From positions 496,001-560,000 of the forward strand of contig JANEZZ010002239.1 of the NCBI GenBank assembly GCA_026122225.1: a stretch of DNA of 64,000 bases, written 5' to 3'. A model generated the notes under the pieces. The model searched no databases. It saw nothing but the letters and a program-made list of their open reading frames with translations, and was not told where the DNA came from. Within the stretch, counting starts at the first letter, position 1. Each line of letters starts with the position of its first letter. The translations under genes and the position numbers were made by a program. Below, piece after piece: positions 1 to 10,489 of this stretch. The stretch is from Heloderma charlesbogerti. Its lineage: Eukaryota > Chordata > Lepidosauria > Squamata > Helodermatidae.

Positions 1-480
1 GGCTCTGCTGGGCTTTGGGCTTCAGTTGTGGGAGGAAGAGGACTCTGACATTGCAAAGGGCCTGGCTCTGTAGTGCCCACCTCTCCCAGCTCCACAAACA
101 CCTCTGGCCTGGGTACAGTGGCTTTTCAACAATGCTGGTGTAACCCTCCTCTGTGTGGCACCCCAGAATGAGTTTACACCTATAAAAAAGAAGCAGGATG
201 ATTTTAGGTCCACTTGAAAAGAACTGGGATGACACCCTCTGACCCTTCTTCAAGCACGGAGTTTACTACGTGAAACAACAGACCTGGCTGAGCTGACCAG
301 TTCACTTTTTTTTTTAAAGGTACCCTGTGAAATTGCTATTAAAGATAAAGAGGACCTCAGCATTCAATACACATACACAATGCAGCCCAGCCAATAAACC
401 ATCTCTCATTTGACAATCTGAAGTCCAATATCCTACTGTAATAAGGCCTAATTGCTGGGTAGGAGTGTCCCTCTGTTTCA
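1..480. other. Unassigned AT/GC-mixed sequence
   Basis: I see no gene, structured repeat or recognisable transposon here. A short T-run lies near 307-315. Frames are short and composition-driven. Confidence 0.4.
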
Positions 481-612
481 GCCTCCCCCAACCTGGTGTC
501 GCCTTGATATTTGGACTTTGAGTCCCATAAGCACCAGGGAGCTTGACCAATGGGCAGGAATGCCGGAAGTTGTAGTCCAAAACGTATGGAGGGCACCAGG
601 TTGGGTGAGTGC
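481..612. mobile_element. Short foldback MITE (hAT-like, CAACCTGGTG ends)
   Basis: The left part reads CCCCCAACCTGGTG and the right part reads GGGCACCAGGTTGGG, so the ends are inverted repeats. The inside holds the GGAAGTTGTAGTCC phrase typical of a very common squamate MITE that carries complementary halves of 'actacaactcccatcatc' type. Related partial copies lie at 22985-23078, 33682-33776 and 54500-54566. It encodes no protein. The hAT assignment comes from family resemblance; I see no clear target duplication. Confidence 0.55.
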
Positions 613-739
613 TAATGTGCACCAAATTTGCATGTGCCATTGATGCTGCTACATGTAAGATCATGCTTTTAGCATTTGGAACAAAATGAAAGAGTCAATA
701 GTTGTAAAGCAGATTTTGTGGGATTCTTTTAAGTCCACT

Positions 740-800
740 GAAAGAGGACACTTGACTAGATGAACCCTTGATCTGAGCCAGCAGGGATCATCTTATGATC
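740..800 (+). mobile_element. CR1-type LINE 3' end fragment
   Basis: The phrase 'gactagatgaacccttgatctgagccagcagg' followed by a degenerate TTCTTATGTTCT-like tail is the recognisable 3' end of a CR1/L3-type LINE in sense orientation. It is about 60 bp and strongly 5'-truncated. Confidence 0.5.
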
Positions 801-1009
801 TTAAAGTATATATTTCTGGAAAGTCGGTGAATGAAGAATTGAATAGATGAAGTTTGTGATGACTTTTTAGATCTGAAGTTAAGAAAGAACTATAGTTTAG
901 TGTAATTCATTTTTACAAATTATAAACGCACTCACATGCACACACACCATTTGTGCAATCCATCAGCTGTGAGTGGCAATAAAACACAAACGTTTTATAG
1001 GGGTTAATC

Positions 1010-1185
1010 AAATACTGCAGTTGTTTAGTGAGGGATGTGGTGAATTCTCCACCACTTGGAGCCCTTAAATCAAAACTAGATGTCTTTCTAAATGACATAT
1101 TCTAGTTCAGCCATAAAGTTATTGGACTCCATTCAAGAATTACTGGGTGAAACTCCAAAGCATTTGTTATATGGGAGGCCAGGCT
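1010..1185 (+). mobile_element. CR1-like LINE 3' region relic
   Basis: Around 1035-1065 the sequence reads GGTGAATTCTCCACCACTTGG, and then a stretch resembling the end of CR1 ORF2 and its 3' UTR (ATTACTGGGTGAAA near 1140). The identification rests on recalled family sequence. The copy is decayed and has no open frame of note. Confidence 0.45.
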
Positions 1186-1610
1186 TTCACAATTAAAAAC
1201 AACTCCCTGAAGTTGTGACACAGTGGTTGCTTGTATCAAGAACCCATCAAAATAGCTTCAAACCAGATCCTCAAAACAGCAACGTGATTATGCAAGTCAT
1301 ACATGACTGTGCCATATGTTAGCGCACCTAGAACTATACATTTTAAAGGCCACCATGCTGATTAAGAATTCAGAATATGATGGTGCACACAGTTTTACAG
1401 CATTTTGCGTGCATAAGAATCTCTCAGCTTGGTAGCAATGAAGACTTGGCAACCTACTGTTCTGTTTCCTGTCACCCATTCCTTTTCCCAGAAGCACTGT
1501 CATATTGTTCCAATCTTTTACTGAAGACATTTCAGCATTTTTTCAATTATTAGGGTACTGGAGAAGTCACTTTGATTGATGCATCTGATTAATGCAATAT
1601 CACTGCCCCC
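1186..1610. other. Unassigned sequence
   Basis: No feature recognised. It lies directly upstream of the degenerate BovB copy; I could not find a target duplication linking it to the sequence after 4624. Confidence 0.4.
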
Positions 1611-4600
1611 TTCATGGATCACTGCCTTGTTGTGGCGAAGGGGCTTGCGTAACTCAGTGAAGCCATAAGCTATGCCGTGCAGGGCCACCCAAGACGGACA
1701 GGTCATGGCGGAGAGTTCTGACAAAATGTGGTCCACTGGAGAAGGAAATGGCAACCCACTCCAGTATTCCTGCCAAGAAAACCCCATGGAATGTATCACA
1801 AGGCTAAAAGATATGACGCCGGAAGATGAGCCCCTCAGGTCGGAAGGTGTCCAATATACTACTGGGGAAGAGAAGAGGGAATTTCCAAGAAGCGCCAGAA
1901 AGAGTGAAGCGGCTGGGCCAAAGCCAAAAGGACACTCAGCTGTGGATGTGTCTGGTGGTGAAAGGAAAATCTGATGCTTTAAAGAACAATATTGTTTAGG
2001 AACCTGGAATGTAAGTTCAATGAATCAAGGTAAGCTGGAGGTGGTCAAACATGAGATGGCAAGATTGAACATCGACATCTTGGGAATCAGCAAACTAAAA
2101 TGGACAGGCATGGGAAAATTTAATTCAGGTGACCATTATATCTAGTACTGTGGGCAAGAATCCCTTAGAAGAAATGGAGTAGCACTCATAGTCAACAAAA
2201 GGGTGGGAAAGCAGTACTGGGGTACAATCTCAAAAACAATAGAATGATCTCAGTACGAATCCAAGGCAAACCATTCAACATCACAGTAATTTAAGTCTAT
2301 GCCCTCCAACCACTGAGGCCGAAGAAGCTGAGGTTGATCAGTTCTATGAAGACCTACAACACCTTCTAGAACTAACACCAAAAAAAGATGTCCTTTTCAT
2401 CATAGGGGACTGGAATGCCAAAGTAGGAAGTCAAGAAATAACTGGGATAACAGGCAAGCATGACTTTGGTGTACAAAATGAAGCAGGACAATTGCCAAGA
2501 AAACACGCTGATCATAGCAAACACTCTTTTCCAACAGCACAAGAGGCGACTCTACACATGGACATCACCGGATGGTCAATATCGAAATCAGATTGATTAT
2601 GTATTTTGCAGCCAAAGATGAAGAAGCTCCATACAGTCAGTAAAAAGAAGACCTGGAGCTGAGTGTGGCCCAGATTGTGAGCTTCTTGTTGCAAAATTTC
2701 GGCTTAAATTGAAGAACGTAGGGAAAACCACTAAACCATTCAGGTATGACCTAAATCATATCCCTTATAATATACAGTGGAGGTGAGGAATAGATTTCAG
2801 GGATTAGACCTGATAGACAGAGTGCCTGAGGAACTATGGACGGAGGTCCATAACATTGTTCAGGAGGCAGCAACTCAATCCATCCCAAAGAAAAAGAAAT
2901 GCAAGAAAGCCAAGTGGCTGTCTGATGAGGCTTTACAAGTGGCTGAGGAAAGAAGAGAAGCAAAAAGCAAGGGAGAAAGGGGAAGATATATCCAACTGAA
3001 TGCAGAGTTCCAGAGAATAGCAAGGAGAGACAAGAAGGCCTTCTTAAATGAACAATGCAAAGAAATCGAGGAAAACAATAGAATGGGAAAGACTAGAGAT
3101 GTTTTCAAGAAAATTGGAGATCTCAACGGAACGTTCTGTGCAAAGACGGGCATGATAAAGGACAAAGAAGGCAGGGACCTAACAGAAGCAGATGAGATTA
3201 AGAAGAGGTGGAAAGAATACACAGAAGAACTATACAGGAAAGATCTTAATGTCCCTGATAGCCATGATAGTGCGGTCACTGAATTTGAGCCAGACATCCT
3301 CGAGAGTGAAGTCAAGTGGGCCTTAGGAAGCATTACTAACAACAAAGCTGGCGGAGATGACAGTATTCCAGCCGAGCTATTTAAAATCCTAAAAGATGAT
3401 GCTGTTAAAGTGCTGCACTCAATATGCCAACACATTTGGAACACTCAACAGTGGCCACAAAACTGGAAAAGGTCAGTTAACGTTCCAATTCCAAAGAAGG
3501 GCAATGCCAAAGAGTGTTCAAACTACCGAACAATTGCGCTCATTTCACATGCCAGCAAGGTGATGCTCAAAATCCTACAAGCTAGGCTTCAGCAGCATGT
3601 GAACCGAGAACTACCGGAAGTACAAGCTGGGTTTCGAAGAGGCAGAGGAACTAGAGATCAAATCACCAACATTCATGGAGAAAGCACGAGAATTCCAGAA
3701 AAACGTCTATTTCTGCTTCATTGACTATGCTAAAACCTTTGATTGTGTGGATCACAACATACTGTGGCAAATTCTTAAAGAGATGGGAGTACCAGACCAC
3801 CTTACCTGTCTCCTGAGAAACCTGTACGAGGGTCAAGAAGCAACAGTAAGAACCAGACATGGAACAACCGATTGGTTCAAAATTGGGAAAGGAGTACGAC
3901 AAGGCTGCATATTGTCACCCTGCTTATTTAACTTATATGCAGAGTACATCATGAGAAACGCTGGGTTGGATGAATCAGAGGTCAGAATTAAGATTGCTGG
4001 GAGAATGATCAACAACCTCAGATACGCAGACGATACCACCCTACTGGCAGAAAGCGAAGAGGATCTAAAGAGCCTCTTGTTGAGGGTGAAAGAGGAGAGT
4101 GCAAAAGCTGGTTTGAAACTCCACATTAAAATCATGGCATCTGGCCCCATCACTTCCTGGCATATAGAAGGGGAAGAAATGGAAGCAGTGACTGATTTTA
4201 TTTTCTTGGGCTCCAAGATCACCTCAGACGGTGACTGTAGCCATGAAATTAAAAGATGCTTGCTCCTTGGTGCTGGAGAAGACTCTTACAAGTCCCCTGG
4301 ACTGCAAGGAGGTCAAATCAGTCAATCCGAAAGGAAATCAACCCTGAGTGCTCATTGGAAGGACAGATACTGAAGCAGAAGCTCAAATATTTTGGCCACC
4401 TAATGCGAAGAGAAAACTCACTGGAAAAGACCTTGATGCTGGGAAAGACTGAAGGCAAAAGGAGAAGGGGACAGCAGAGGATGAGATGGCTAGATAGTAT
4501 CACTGATGCAATGAATATGAACTTGAGCACACTCTGGGAGACAGCAGAAGACAGGAAGGCCTGGCGTGCTATGGTCCATGGGGTCATGAAGAGTCGGACG

Positions 4601-4624
4601 CTTAAGTTCTGAACAACAACAACA
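1611..4624 (+). mobile_element. BovB (RTE) LINE, near full-length, degenerate copy
   Basis: This copy is colinear with the intact BovB at 19094-22306. It starts at the same TTCATGGATCACTGCC base and ends in CTGAACAACAACAAC, so the 5' end is probably the true element start. It is about 200 bp shorter than the intact copy. The main loss is about 169 bp near 4270, where CTTGCTCCTTGG runs straight into TGCTGGAGAAG; a shared TGG sits at the junction. Smaller gaps occur near 2488, 3672 and 4127. No flanking target duplication is visible. Confidence 0.93.
1672..4612 (+). pseudogene. BovB endonuclease/reverse transcriptase pseudogene
   Basis: This is the broken reading frame of the degenerate BovB copy. 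The N-terminal leader is open to a stop at about 1972 (TGA where the intact copy has CGA). The endonuclease part is further cut by indels, including a shift near 2298 and a loss near 2488. The linker and first half of the reverse transcriptase reopen at 2777-3724. A small 8-nt deletion near 3672 then shifts the frame. The RT core continues at 3675-4373 with the RQGCILSPCLF and YADD motifs, and the C-terminal RMRWLDSITDAMN block is open at 4256-4612. Catalytic motifs survive, but they lie in different frames, so no functional protein is expected. Confidence 0.92.
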
Positions 4625-4966
4625 TAGTTAGTATGAAACTGTGTTATACTGGGCAGTATCCGCTGCTGCTCTGCTTAAGCCATTGATGTAGCGCTAGCAT
4701 AAGTGACCCCTACTACAGCACCAATAGTGTATGCTGGAATGATGGGTTTTCCATTGAAACCATCACTTCAGCATATACTATTGGCATTGTGCAAGAAGTC
4801 ACTTACACTAGTGCTACGTCAGTGATGTAAGTGGACTGGCAGCATTGGATAGTGCCCACTGAATCAGATCATAGGTCCATCTTGCTCAGTATTGCCTACA
4901 CCAGGGGTCCCCAACATGGCACCCATGGGTGCCATGGTGCCCACGAGTCCCCAACATGGCACCCAC

Positions 4967-4970
<4 letters not shown>
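4625..4970. other. Unassigned sequence with local short repeats
   Basis: This stretch holds repeated phrases such as CCCCAACATGGCACCCA twice (about 4908-4926 and 4950-4966). They look like a short direct duplication next to the TA microsatellite. I see no gene. Confidence 0.45.

Positions 4971-5002
<32 letters not shown>
4971..5002. repeat. (TA)n microsatellite
   Basis: About 16 uninterrupted TA units. Confidence 0.97.
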
Positions 5003-5004
<2 letters not shown>

Positions 5005-5049
5005 CTTTTTCCATGTTTTAAATATACATACATGGATTTGTCTGAAATG

Positions 5050-5640
5050 CATACAGCTTTCTAGCAATTATACATGGGCTGCAACAAATGTGGACCAAAT
5101 ATCCAAATAAGTATCCATTTGAAGGTGACGTCTATATACCACACTTTCAAAAATGGAAAGTGTAGTAAGGTCCTCAATCCAATGCATTATAGGAGGTGAA
5201 GGTTTATCCTTCCAATGTTGTAATATCAGTCTTTTAGCCGTCAAAAGGTGCAGAGAATCTATTTATGCTGACCATTTGTTAATTTCCATGAATCAAGTAA
5301 ATAATTTAAAAGAGCATCTACATCAGTGAATATTAAAGACTGTTCCAGCACAAATTTTTCAATGTAATAACCTCCCTGCAAAAAGAAGCAGCTACTGGAC
5401 ATTGCGAAAACAAATGTTTAAAAGAAGCATTAGCTGTATGGCACTGCCAGCAATTAGCTGAATTAGACAATCCCTTGTCTATTAAAGAGACATTGCGGTG
5501 TCCAACAGACATGAAGCAAAAGTTTTTGCTGAATAAGACGCAGCCCAAGATCCATAGATGTGAAAGGTAGATGCCAAAGTGGCAACCCACTGATTAGGCA
5601 TTTTGTGGTATCTCAAATTCCCAAATGTGCCCATGGATCC
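5050..5640 (-). pseudogene. L1 LINE ORF2 C-terminal relic
   Basis: On the minus strand the translation gives pieces such as NCWQCHTANASFKHLFSQCP (with the Cys/His spacing of the L1 ORF2 C-terminal region). Further along, across several frame breaks, there are phrases corresponding to LTAKRLILQHWKD and WIEDLTTLSIFE-type sequence. This order (Cys-rich block, then the LTAK..I..W block) is typical of the end of L1 ORF2. The copy is 5'-truncated and frameshifted. It is the only L1-like sequence I recognise here. I am fairly sure of the L1 clade and less sure of the exact ends. Confidence 0.7.
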
Positions 5641-5659
5641 AAAGAGGTGGGGACCCCTG

Positions 5660-5765
5660 GCCTCCACTGATCGGCTCTCCAGGGTTTCAAGCAGGTATCT
5701 TTTCTAGCCATACCTAGAAATGCCAGGGATTGAACCTGAGATGCTCATGTTGATGCTTCTATAAG
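5660..5765 (-). mobile_element. tRNA-derived SINE fragment
   Basis: CTCTCCAGGGTTTCAAGCAGG followed by 'gggattgaacctgagatgc' matches the middle and tRNA-like head of the SINE seen more completely at 27610-27800, 43138-43545 and 55479-55665. It is oriented on the minus strand and truncated. Confidence 0.6.
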
Positions 5766-5789
5766 TCCGTGTAACTGACTCCGCATGAT

Positions 5790-6190
5790 TTTCACAGATT
5801 TGCCTTCTCACCTGTAGTATTTTAAAGCTTTGCTAATATTATTGCATTTATTACTTTCCCTGACAGACACTCAAAGGAGCCTGGTGACAGCTGATTAATA
5901 GTTCCAGTATGTTATATGCCTGACCACACTTCCACCTCCCAAAGCAATTTAAAAAGGAAAAAAATTATCAGTAGAGCAATTTTGTGGTTAACTTAACCTT
6001 TCCTTTAAATAGATTCAACTAATGAAGTTCACATTTTTGGCAGCCCCTCTAATGCGTTTGGGGTAAAGGTGTTTCTATATATGACTTTTTTTTTAAAAGG
6101 ATGTATAAAAAGGAACACTTCCATTCTCCAATCTCCATACTAAGCACAGCAAACTGTAAACAAGAGAGAGATTTCTAAGAGATTTATTTC
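5790..6190. repeat. Paralogous block A (partner at 11500-11910)
   Basis: The stretch containing CCTGGTGACAGCTGATTAATAG, then CCAAAGCAATTTAAAAAGG, TTATCAGTAGAGCAATTTTG and CTAATGAAGTTCA has clear colinear counterparts in 11630-11800 (CTGATGACAGGTGATTAACAG, AACAGTTTAACAAATTATCAGC, GCTAATGAAGTTCA). Similarity extends more weakly to both sides. It has no terminal repeats and no coding content. It could be an old local duplication or two copies of an ancient repeat. Confidence 0.6.
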
Positions 6191-6214
6191 TTAGAGCCCA
6201 TTTTTTCCAACACT

Positions 6215-6768
6215 GATTGTTGTTGTTCAGTCGTTAAGTCATGTCCAACTCTTCATGACCCCATGGACCATAGCACGCCAGGCCTTCCTGTCCTCCGCTC
6301 TCTCCCGGAGTGTGCTCAAGTTCATATTCATTGCATCGATGATGCTATCTAGCCATCTCATCCTCTGCCGTCCCCTTCTCCTTTTGCCTTCAATCTTTCC
6401 CAGCATCAGGAACTTTTCCAGGGAGTTTTCTCTTCGCATTAGGTGGCCAAAGTATTTGAGCTTCTGCTTCAGTATCTGTCCTTCCAATGAGCAGTCAGGG
6501 TTGATTTCCTTTCGGATGGACTGATTTGACCTCCTTGCAGTCCAGGGGACTCGTAAGAGTCTTCTCCAGCACCACAGTTCGAAAGCATCAATTCTTCGGC
6601 ACTCAGCCTTCTTTACAGTCCAGCTCTCATAGCCATATGTTGCTACTGGGAAAACCATAGCTTTGATTATACAAATCTTTGTCAGCAAGGTGATGTCTCT
6701 GCTTCTTACTATGCTGTCTAGGTTTGCCATAGCTTTCCTCCCAAGGAGCAAGCGTCTTTTAATTTCAT
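6215..6768 (-). mobile_element. BovB LINE 3' fragment (5'-truncated)
   Basis: On the minus strand the 170-codon frame at 6239-6751 reads LLGRKAMANLDSIVRSRDIT and continues to the ELWCWRRLLRVPWTARRSNQ and RMRWLDSI blocks, which are the last ~175 residues of BovB ORF2. The 3' terminus at about 6220 carries TTGTTGTTCAGTCGTTAAGT, the complement of the BovB 3' end. It is truncated just after the RT domain, as usual for RTE insertions that stopped early. The frame stays open over this length, so the copy may be fairly young. No clear target duplication was found. Confidence 0.92.
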
Positions 6769-7215
6769 GCAGTTTATAAAACTGCAGTTGACATTACTAT
6801 GACAAATTTTTATAGTGCATTGGTTTTATATTGTTTTAATAGCTATGAGTTGGATCCAGATTGGCCATATCATGAATGGAAGAGGTCCTTACGTTCACAG
6901 AAGGCACAGAATCCAGTAAAGGCTCCCCACTGGAGGAAGGGGAAAGGGAAGTAATCATCATCTGTTCCTCCTCCCCCTTGTGGAACCCTCCATGCTGCTC
7001 TGGTGGGTCCCCTATCTCTCCAGAGCATGCTTTTCGGGAGGTACAGAGGACTGCAATAGGGAGGAGGAATCACAACGGTTGTCTCTTTCTTCCAGCATGA
7101 ATGGAACTCCACTAAGCTGGATCCAACCCCAAATATTTCCATGAATTCTGAGGCCAGCATTCATTCAGTTTAAATTGTGGCAGTGGTGGTAGTGGTTGTG
7201 GTGGTGTTTGTGTGT

Positions 7216-7218
<3 letters not shown>
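6769..7218. other. Unassigned sequence
   Basis: I recognise no gene or transposon. Short open frames occur on both strands but share no motif with a known family. Confidence 0.4.
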
Positions 7219-7257
<39 letters not shown>

Positions 7258-7295
7258 AAAAGAAAGACAAAGACAAAGACAAAGACAAAGACAGA
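7219..7295. repeat. (GACA)n and (AAAGAC)n compound microsatellite
   Basis: About nine GACA units run into five AAAGAC-type units. The long frames across it are low-complexity artefacts. Confidence 0.97.
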
Positions 7296-7469
7296 GAGAG
7301 ATAGGACGTATAAAAACACACATGTTCTGGAATATAAGAAAATATGCATTTTGCTGTGGATGTTCTAGCATTTTTGTCTTGGAACAAATCACCAAACATC
7401 ACAGAAATCACTCACATAGCAGGCTCTCTCCTCAGGATGGGGTCTACCAATCTACCTTAGCCACATAAC

Positions 7470-7866
7470 ATTTAATCACAGCATAGTGGGGTTGGAAGGG
7501 GCCTACAAGGCCATCGAATCCAATCCCCTGCTCAGTGCAGGAATCCAAGTCAGAGCATTGCTGACAGATGGCTGTCCAGCCTCGTCTTGAATGCCTCCAG
7601 TGTGGGAGAGCCCACCACCTCCCTAGGTAGTTGGTTCCATTGTCGTATTGCTCTAACAGTCAGGAAGTTTTTCCTGATGTTCAGCCAGGATCTGGCTTCC
7701 TGTAACTTGAGCCCATTATCCCATGTCCTGCATTCTTCTGGGATGATCGAGAAGAGATCCTGGTCTTCCTCTCTGTGACAAACTTTCAAGTCCTTGAAGA
7801 GCACTACCCTATCTCCCCTCAGTCTTCTCTTCTCAAGGCTAGACATGCCCAGTTCTTTCAGTGTAT
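7470..7866 (-). mobile_element. CR1 LINE 3' end (antisense)
   Basis: The minus strand encodes the C-terminal part of CR1 ORF2: LGMSSLEKRRLRGDRVVLFK, then RSWLNIRKNFLTVRAIRQWN and LEAFKTRLDSHL. The 3' UTR at 7470-7560 contains the CR1 phrase GGGGTTGGAAGGGGCCTACAAG. The same region occurs at 60080-60470. The copy is 5'-truncated at about 7866, where a short inverted repeat sits. Confidence 0.9.
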
Positions 7867-7882
7867 CTGAAAGAACTGGGCA
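7847..7882. repeat. Inverted repeat at CR1 5' junction
   Basis: GCCCAGTTCTTTCA is followed seven bases later by its exact complement TGAAAGAACTGGGC. Only the left arm is CR1 sequence (compare 60442-60458), so the right arm appears to be an inverted copy at the truncation point. Confidence 0.8.
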
Positions 7883-8625
7883 ATGCAGTGTAGACAACCC
7901 ACTGAGATAACCCAGCATTATCTCATTTCCTCTGTCAAACGCTAGAGTGGGTAATACCTCCACTGAACAGTGACTACGACTCTTTAACAACATATACTTG
8001 GATTGCTTTTCTCTGGCAGATCTAGTGAAGAGGAGGTCTATAGCCACAGAGATGATTAAATAAATACCAGGGTGAGGTGAGGTGGAGCAGGAGGGTTTTT
8101 GAATTGTGTCCCTGCCTCACTGCAGCAAAGCAGCACTGTAGTAGGTGCTCCAGAGACCCTCACCAGTCCCACTCTCCTGCTGTGGCCAATGCCATAGTGG
8201 GAGAGCATCTGACTCTGGAGTAGCCTCTCACTCTCTGGCTCGCTCCTCAGAGCAAGGCATTATGGGAGGGGTGTCCTAGGAGATTGCCTGTACCACGGGC
8301 AATCTTCCAGGACACCACCACTGCAGTGCCCAGCTCTGAGGAAGGACCCCCTCAGAGACAGGCATTTAGGCCTGGCTGGCTCTCTGAAAGTGGTGTTGGC
8401 CACTTTCTTTGGCTGATGCAGCTCTCCAGAGAATTCAGCTGCAGTCTAGCTCACTCTGAGGGGATCAGAGCCATGCATTTGGGCTTGGTCAACTCTCTGA
8501 AGAGCCACACTGGCCACTTTCTCCATCCTCCGGTGGCAGGAGAACCTGTGCTGCCACTGATACATAAAGAAAGAGAAGGGTGGGGTGAGAGCCCATCACA
8601 CGAAAACTAACACACATGCAAACCA
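7883..8625. other. Unassigned GC-richer sequence
   Basis: Two blocks (about 8345-8420 and 8460-8540) share the order 'aggcatttaggcctggctggctctctgaa ... ggccactttc' and 'atgcatttgggcttggtcaactctctgaa ... ggccactttc', suggesting an imperfect internal duplication of about 110 bp. No protein family is recognised. Confidence 0.4.
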
Positions 8626-8629
8626 ATTA

Positions 8630-8885
8630 GTTTATGGACTTTGCTGCCGCGAGATCTGGTGATGGCATGCTTACCTGCAAGTAAGCCCCATTAAACTGCA
8701 AGTCTATCAGTGGCTATTAGTCATGATGTATTGAACCTCCATGTTTGGAAGAACATTTCCTTCAGGCCCTACTTCTGGGCTTCCAAGAGGCATCTAGTTG
8801 GATCAAAGTGGGAAACAGGATCTTGGACACTTAGGTTGACCTTGTCCTTTAGTCTGACCCAGCAGCGTGATTCTTAAGCACTGAG
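8630..8885 (+). mobile_element. CR1/L3-type LINE 3' end, decayed
   Basis: The sequence runs from 'tttgctgccgcgagatctggtgatgg' to 'gaggcatctagttgg ... tagtctgacccagcag ... ttctta'. That is the same 3' region as at 12270-12402, 13945-14255 and 35940-36225. It is in sense orientation with no open frame. Confidence 0.6.
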
Positions 8886-8949
8886 ACACTCCCACCTCCC
8901 CAGTTACACTAGTTTAAAAGTCAGTTGTCTCTCCAGTGTGTCAAAAGTA

Positions 8950-9075
8950 TAAAAAGGGAGTGGGGGACCTTTTTCATCCTGAGGGCCACATTCCAATCTG
9001 GGAAAGGTCTCGGGGGCACATTCCATCTGTGGGTGGGAACAAAGGCAAAGTCCCCCATCTCCTCTTCACCCTCCC
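8950..9075. mobile_element. hAT-like MITE fragment
   Basis: GGGGGACCTTTTTCATCCTGAGGGCCACATT resembles the end of common hAT-type MITEs of amniotes ('...ggggaacctttt...ggccacat'). Only one end is recognisable. Confidence 0.35.
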
Positions 9076-9299
9076 AGTTACCCTTTTAGACCAGTAATGC
9101 TACAGGACATCTAGGGATTGGGGGTGTTTTTGTACTGCACCAAACTGGAGCATTTATTATACCAAGGAAGTTATTAGTTACCCAGAGAGAAAAAGGCATC
9201 AGAGTACAACAACTGAGAAAAGAAAATACAAAAGAATTCTGCTACCCCTCTGGTGCAATATTGATATATTTTCTGAACTGGCTGTAATCGCTAGGCTAA

Positions 9300-9755
9300 G
9301 GGAGCAATCCTATGGCCACTACTCAGTGGCTAGATGGCCATAGGATATGTGGTTTTTCAGGAACCGACCTCGGAGCCTGCACTCCGAGGTCGGTTCCTGA
9401 AGAACTGATGTTCTCCCCCTTCCATGGTGCCTCGCAGGCAGCTCAGAACAGCCGCATGATCGTTGCTTGGAAGAGGAGCATGGAGTGCCCAAAACGGGGC
9501 ATTCCAGGGGGCATTCTGGGGCATGGAAGGCGGAAATGCCTATACGACACATCCTATGTGTCATCCAGCAGCCTCCTCCCCCACTCCGACTCCGCCTTCC
9601 TGTGGCTAGACAGCTGAAATCGGCTGTCTAGCCGCAAATGCAGGGCAGGACAAGCACAGAGGGAACGATCCTCTCTGTGCTTCTCCTGCCCTGCGTTGGA
9701 TAGGTGGTTGCCTCCAGGTTCGGAGGTGGCTGCCTATCCCCATAGGATTGCGCCC
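9300..9755. mobile_element. Harbinger-like MITE with complementary ends
   Basis: The left end GGGAGCAATCCTATGG and the right end CCATAGGATTGCGCCC are inverted repeats of about 16 bp. TAA flanks both ends (9297-9299 and 9756-9758), the target size expected for PIF/Harbinger elements. Inside, 9355-9405 holds an exact hairpin (CCGACCTCGGAGCC...), and GGCTGTCTAGCCGC/GCGGCTAGACAGCC-type complementarity recurs near 9605-9640. It encodes no protein. A related copy starts at 14410. Confidence 0.7.
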
Positions 9756-9955
9756 TAAAAGACAGCATGTTGACTGTAACATTTTGCCGTAGCACAACAG
9801 TTTTGTGAGGCAGGCCAGTTGTGCATGTATCTATCTGATTGATAAGATGCTTCCACCTTTTCCCCTCTAATCCTGGCTAGGGGGAGCCCAGAGGTGTAAG
9901 CTAATTATTTGCCTGGGTTTGAGATAACAACCAGCTTAGTCTCCCATCAGCTCAG

Positions 9956-10484
9956 TGTCAGGGTGGACACTGAGCCCATAGAATCCCAGAGTAGTTCTGA
10001 TTCTGAGGAAGAGGAGCCGCTCCTGGGAGAGGAGTGCACTTATCTTTCCCAGGGCCAACAGCTGACAGAGATTCCTCCCACCGGCATTCCTAGCTTAGAT
10101 AGCAGTCCTGGGGGTGACAGAGTGCGGGAAGCAGACTTGCTGGACGGGCGACGCCGACGCAGGGAGCAGTGCCAAATGGAGGGCGCGGAAAGGAGGCGTA
10201 GTGCCCAGTTGGCGCACAAACAACGGTTGCACCCAGAGGATCCAAGGGAAAAGGGGAGGGACTCTCCCTAGCCCATAAGTTCAGGGTCTGCCAGTGATTC
10301 CCTTTCAAACGTGGACCAACTGTTCCAACTTAGGGCATAGGTACTCTGCTGCTCATATCTAGTTGCTAACAGTAGAGTTGTTAAGTTGTAAAAGAGGAAT
10401 AAAGCTTTGAAAAGAATCCCTTTGTCTGTGTCTGGACTTGGCTACTGGATTAGACTGAGAGCGGCCTCCAAGGAGCCCTTGACA
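9956..10484 (+). mobile_element. Solo LTR (family 1) with 5-bp target duplication
   Basis: The block begins TGTCAGGGTGG and ends CCCTTGACA, so it has TG...CA ends. CTCAG flanks both sides (9951-9955 and 10485-10489). A polyadenylation signal AATAAA lies at 10398-10403, placing the transcript orientation on the plus strand. It is 529 bp, a typical LTR length. There is no primer-binding site, internal region or second LTR, so it is a solo LTR left by recombination. The open frame inside it is not a gene. Ty3/gypsy or an endogenous retrovirus are both possible sources; the 5-bp duplication does not decide between them. Confidence 0.85.
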
Positions 10485-10489
10485 CTCAG

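Noticed and set aside
2875..3444. 189-codon minus-strand frame
   Set aside because: Antisense shadow of the BovB coding sequence; the same shadow recurs at 20372-20842 opposite the intact copy.
7177..7468. Frames encoding repeated DRQT or KTKT residues
   Set aside because: Translation of (GACA)n and (AAAGAC)n microsatellites.
9909..10271. 120-codon open frame
   Set aside because: It starts before and lies mostly inside a solo LTR; composition comes from the LTR, with no gag or other domain.
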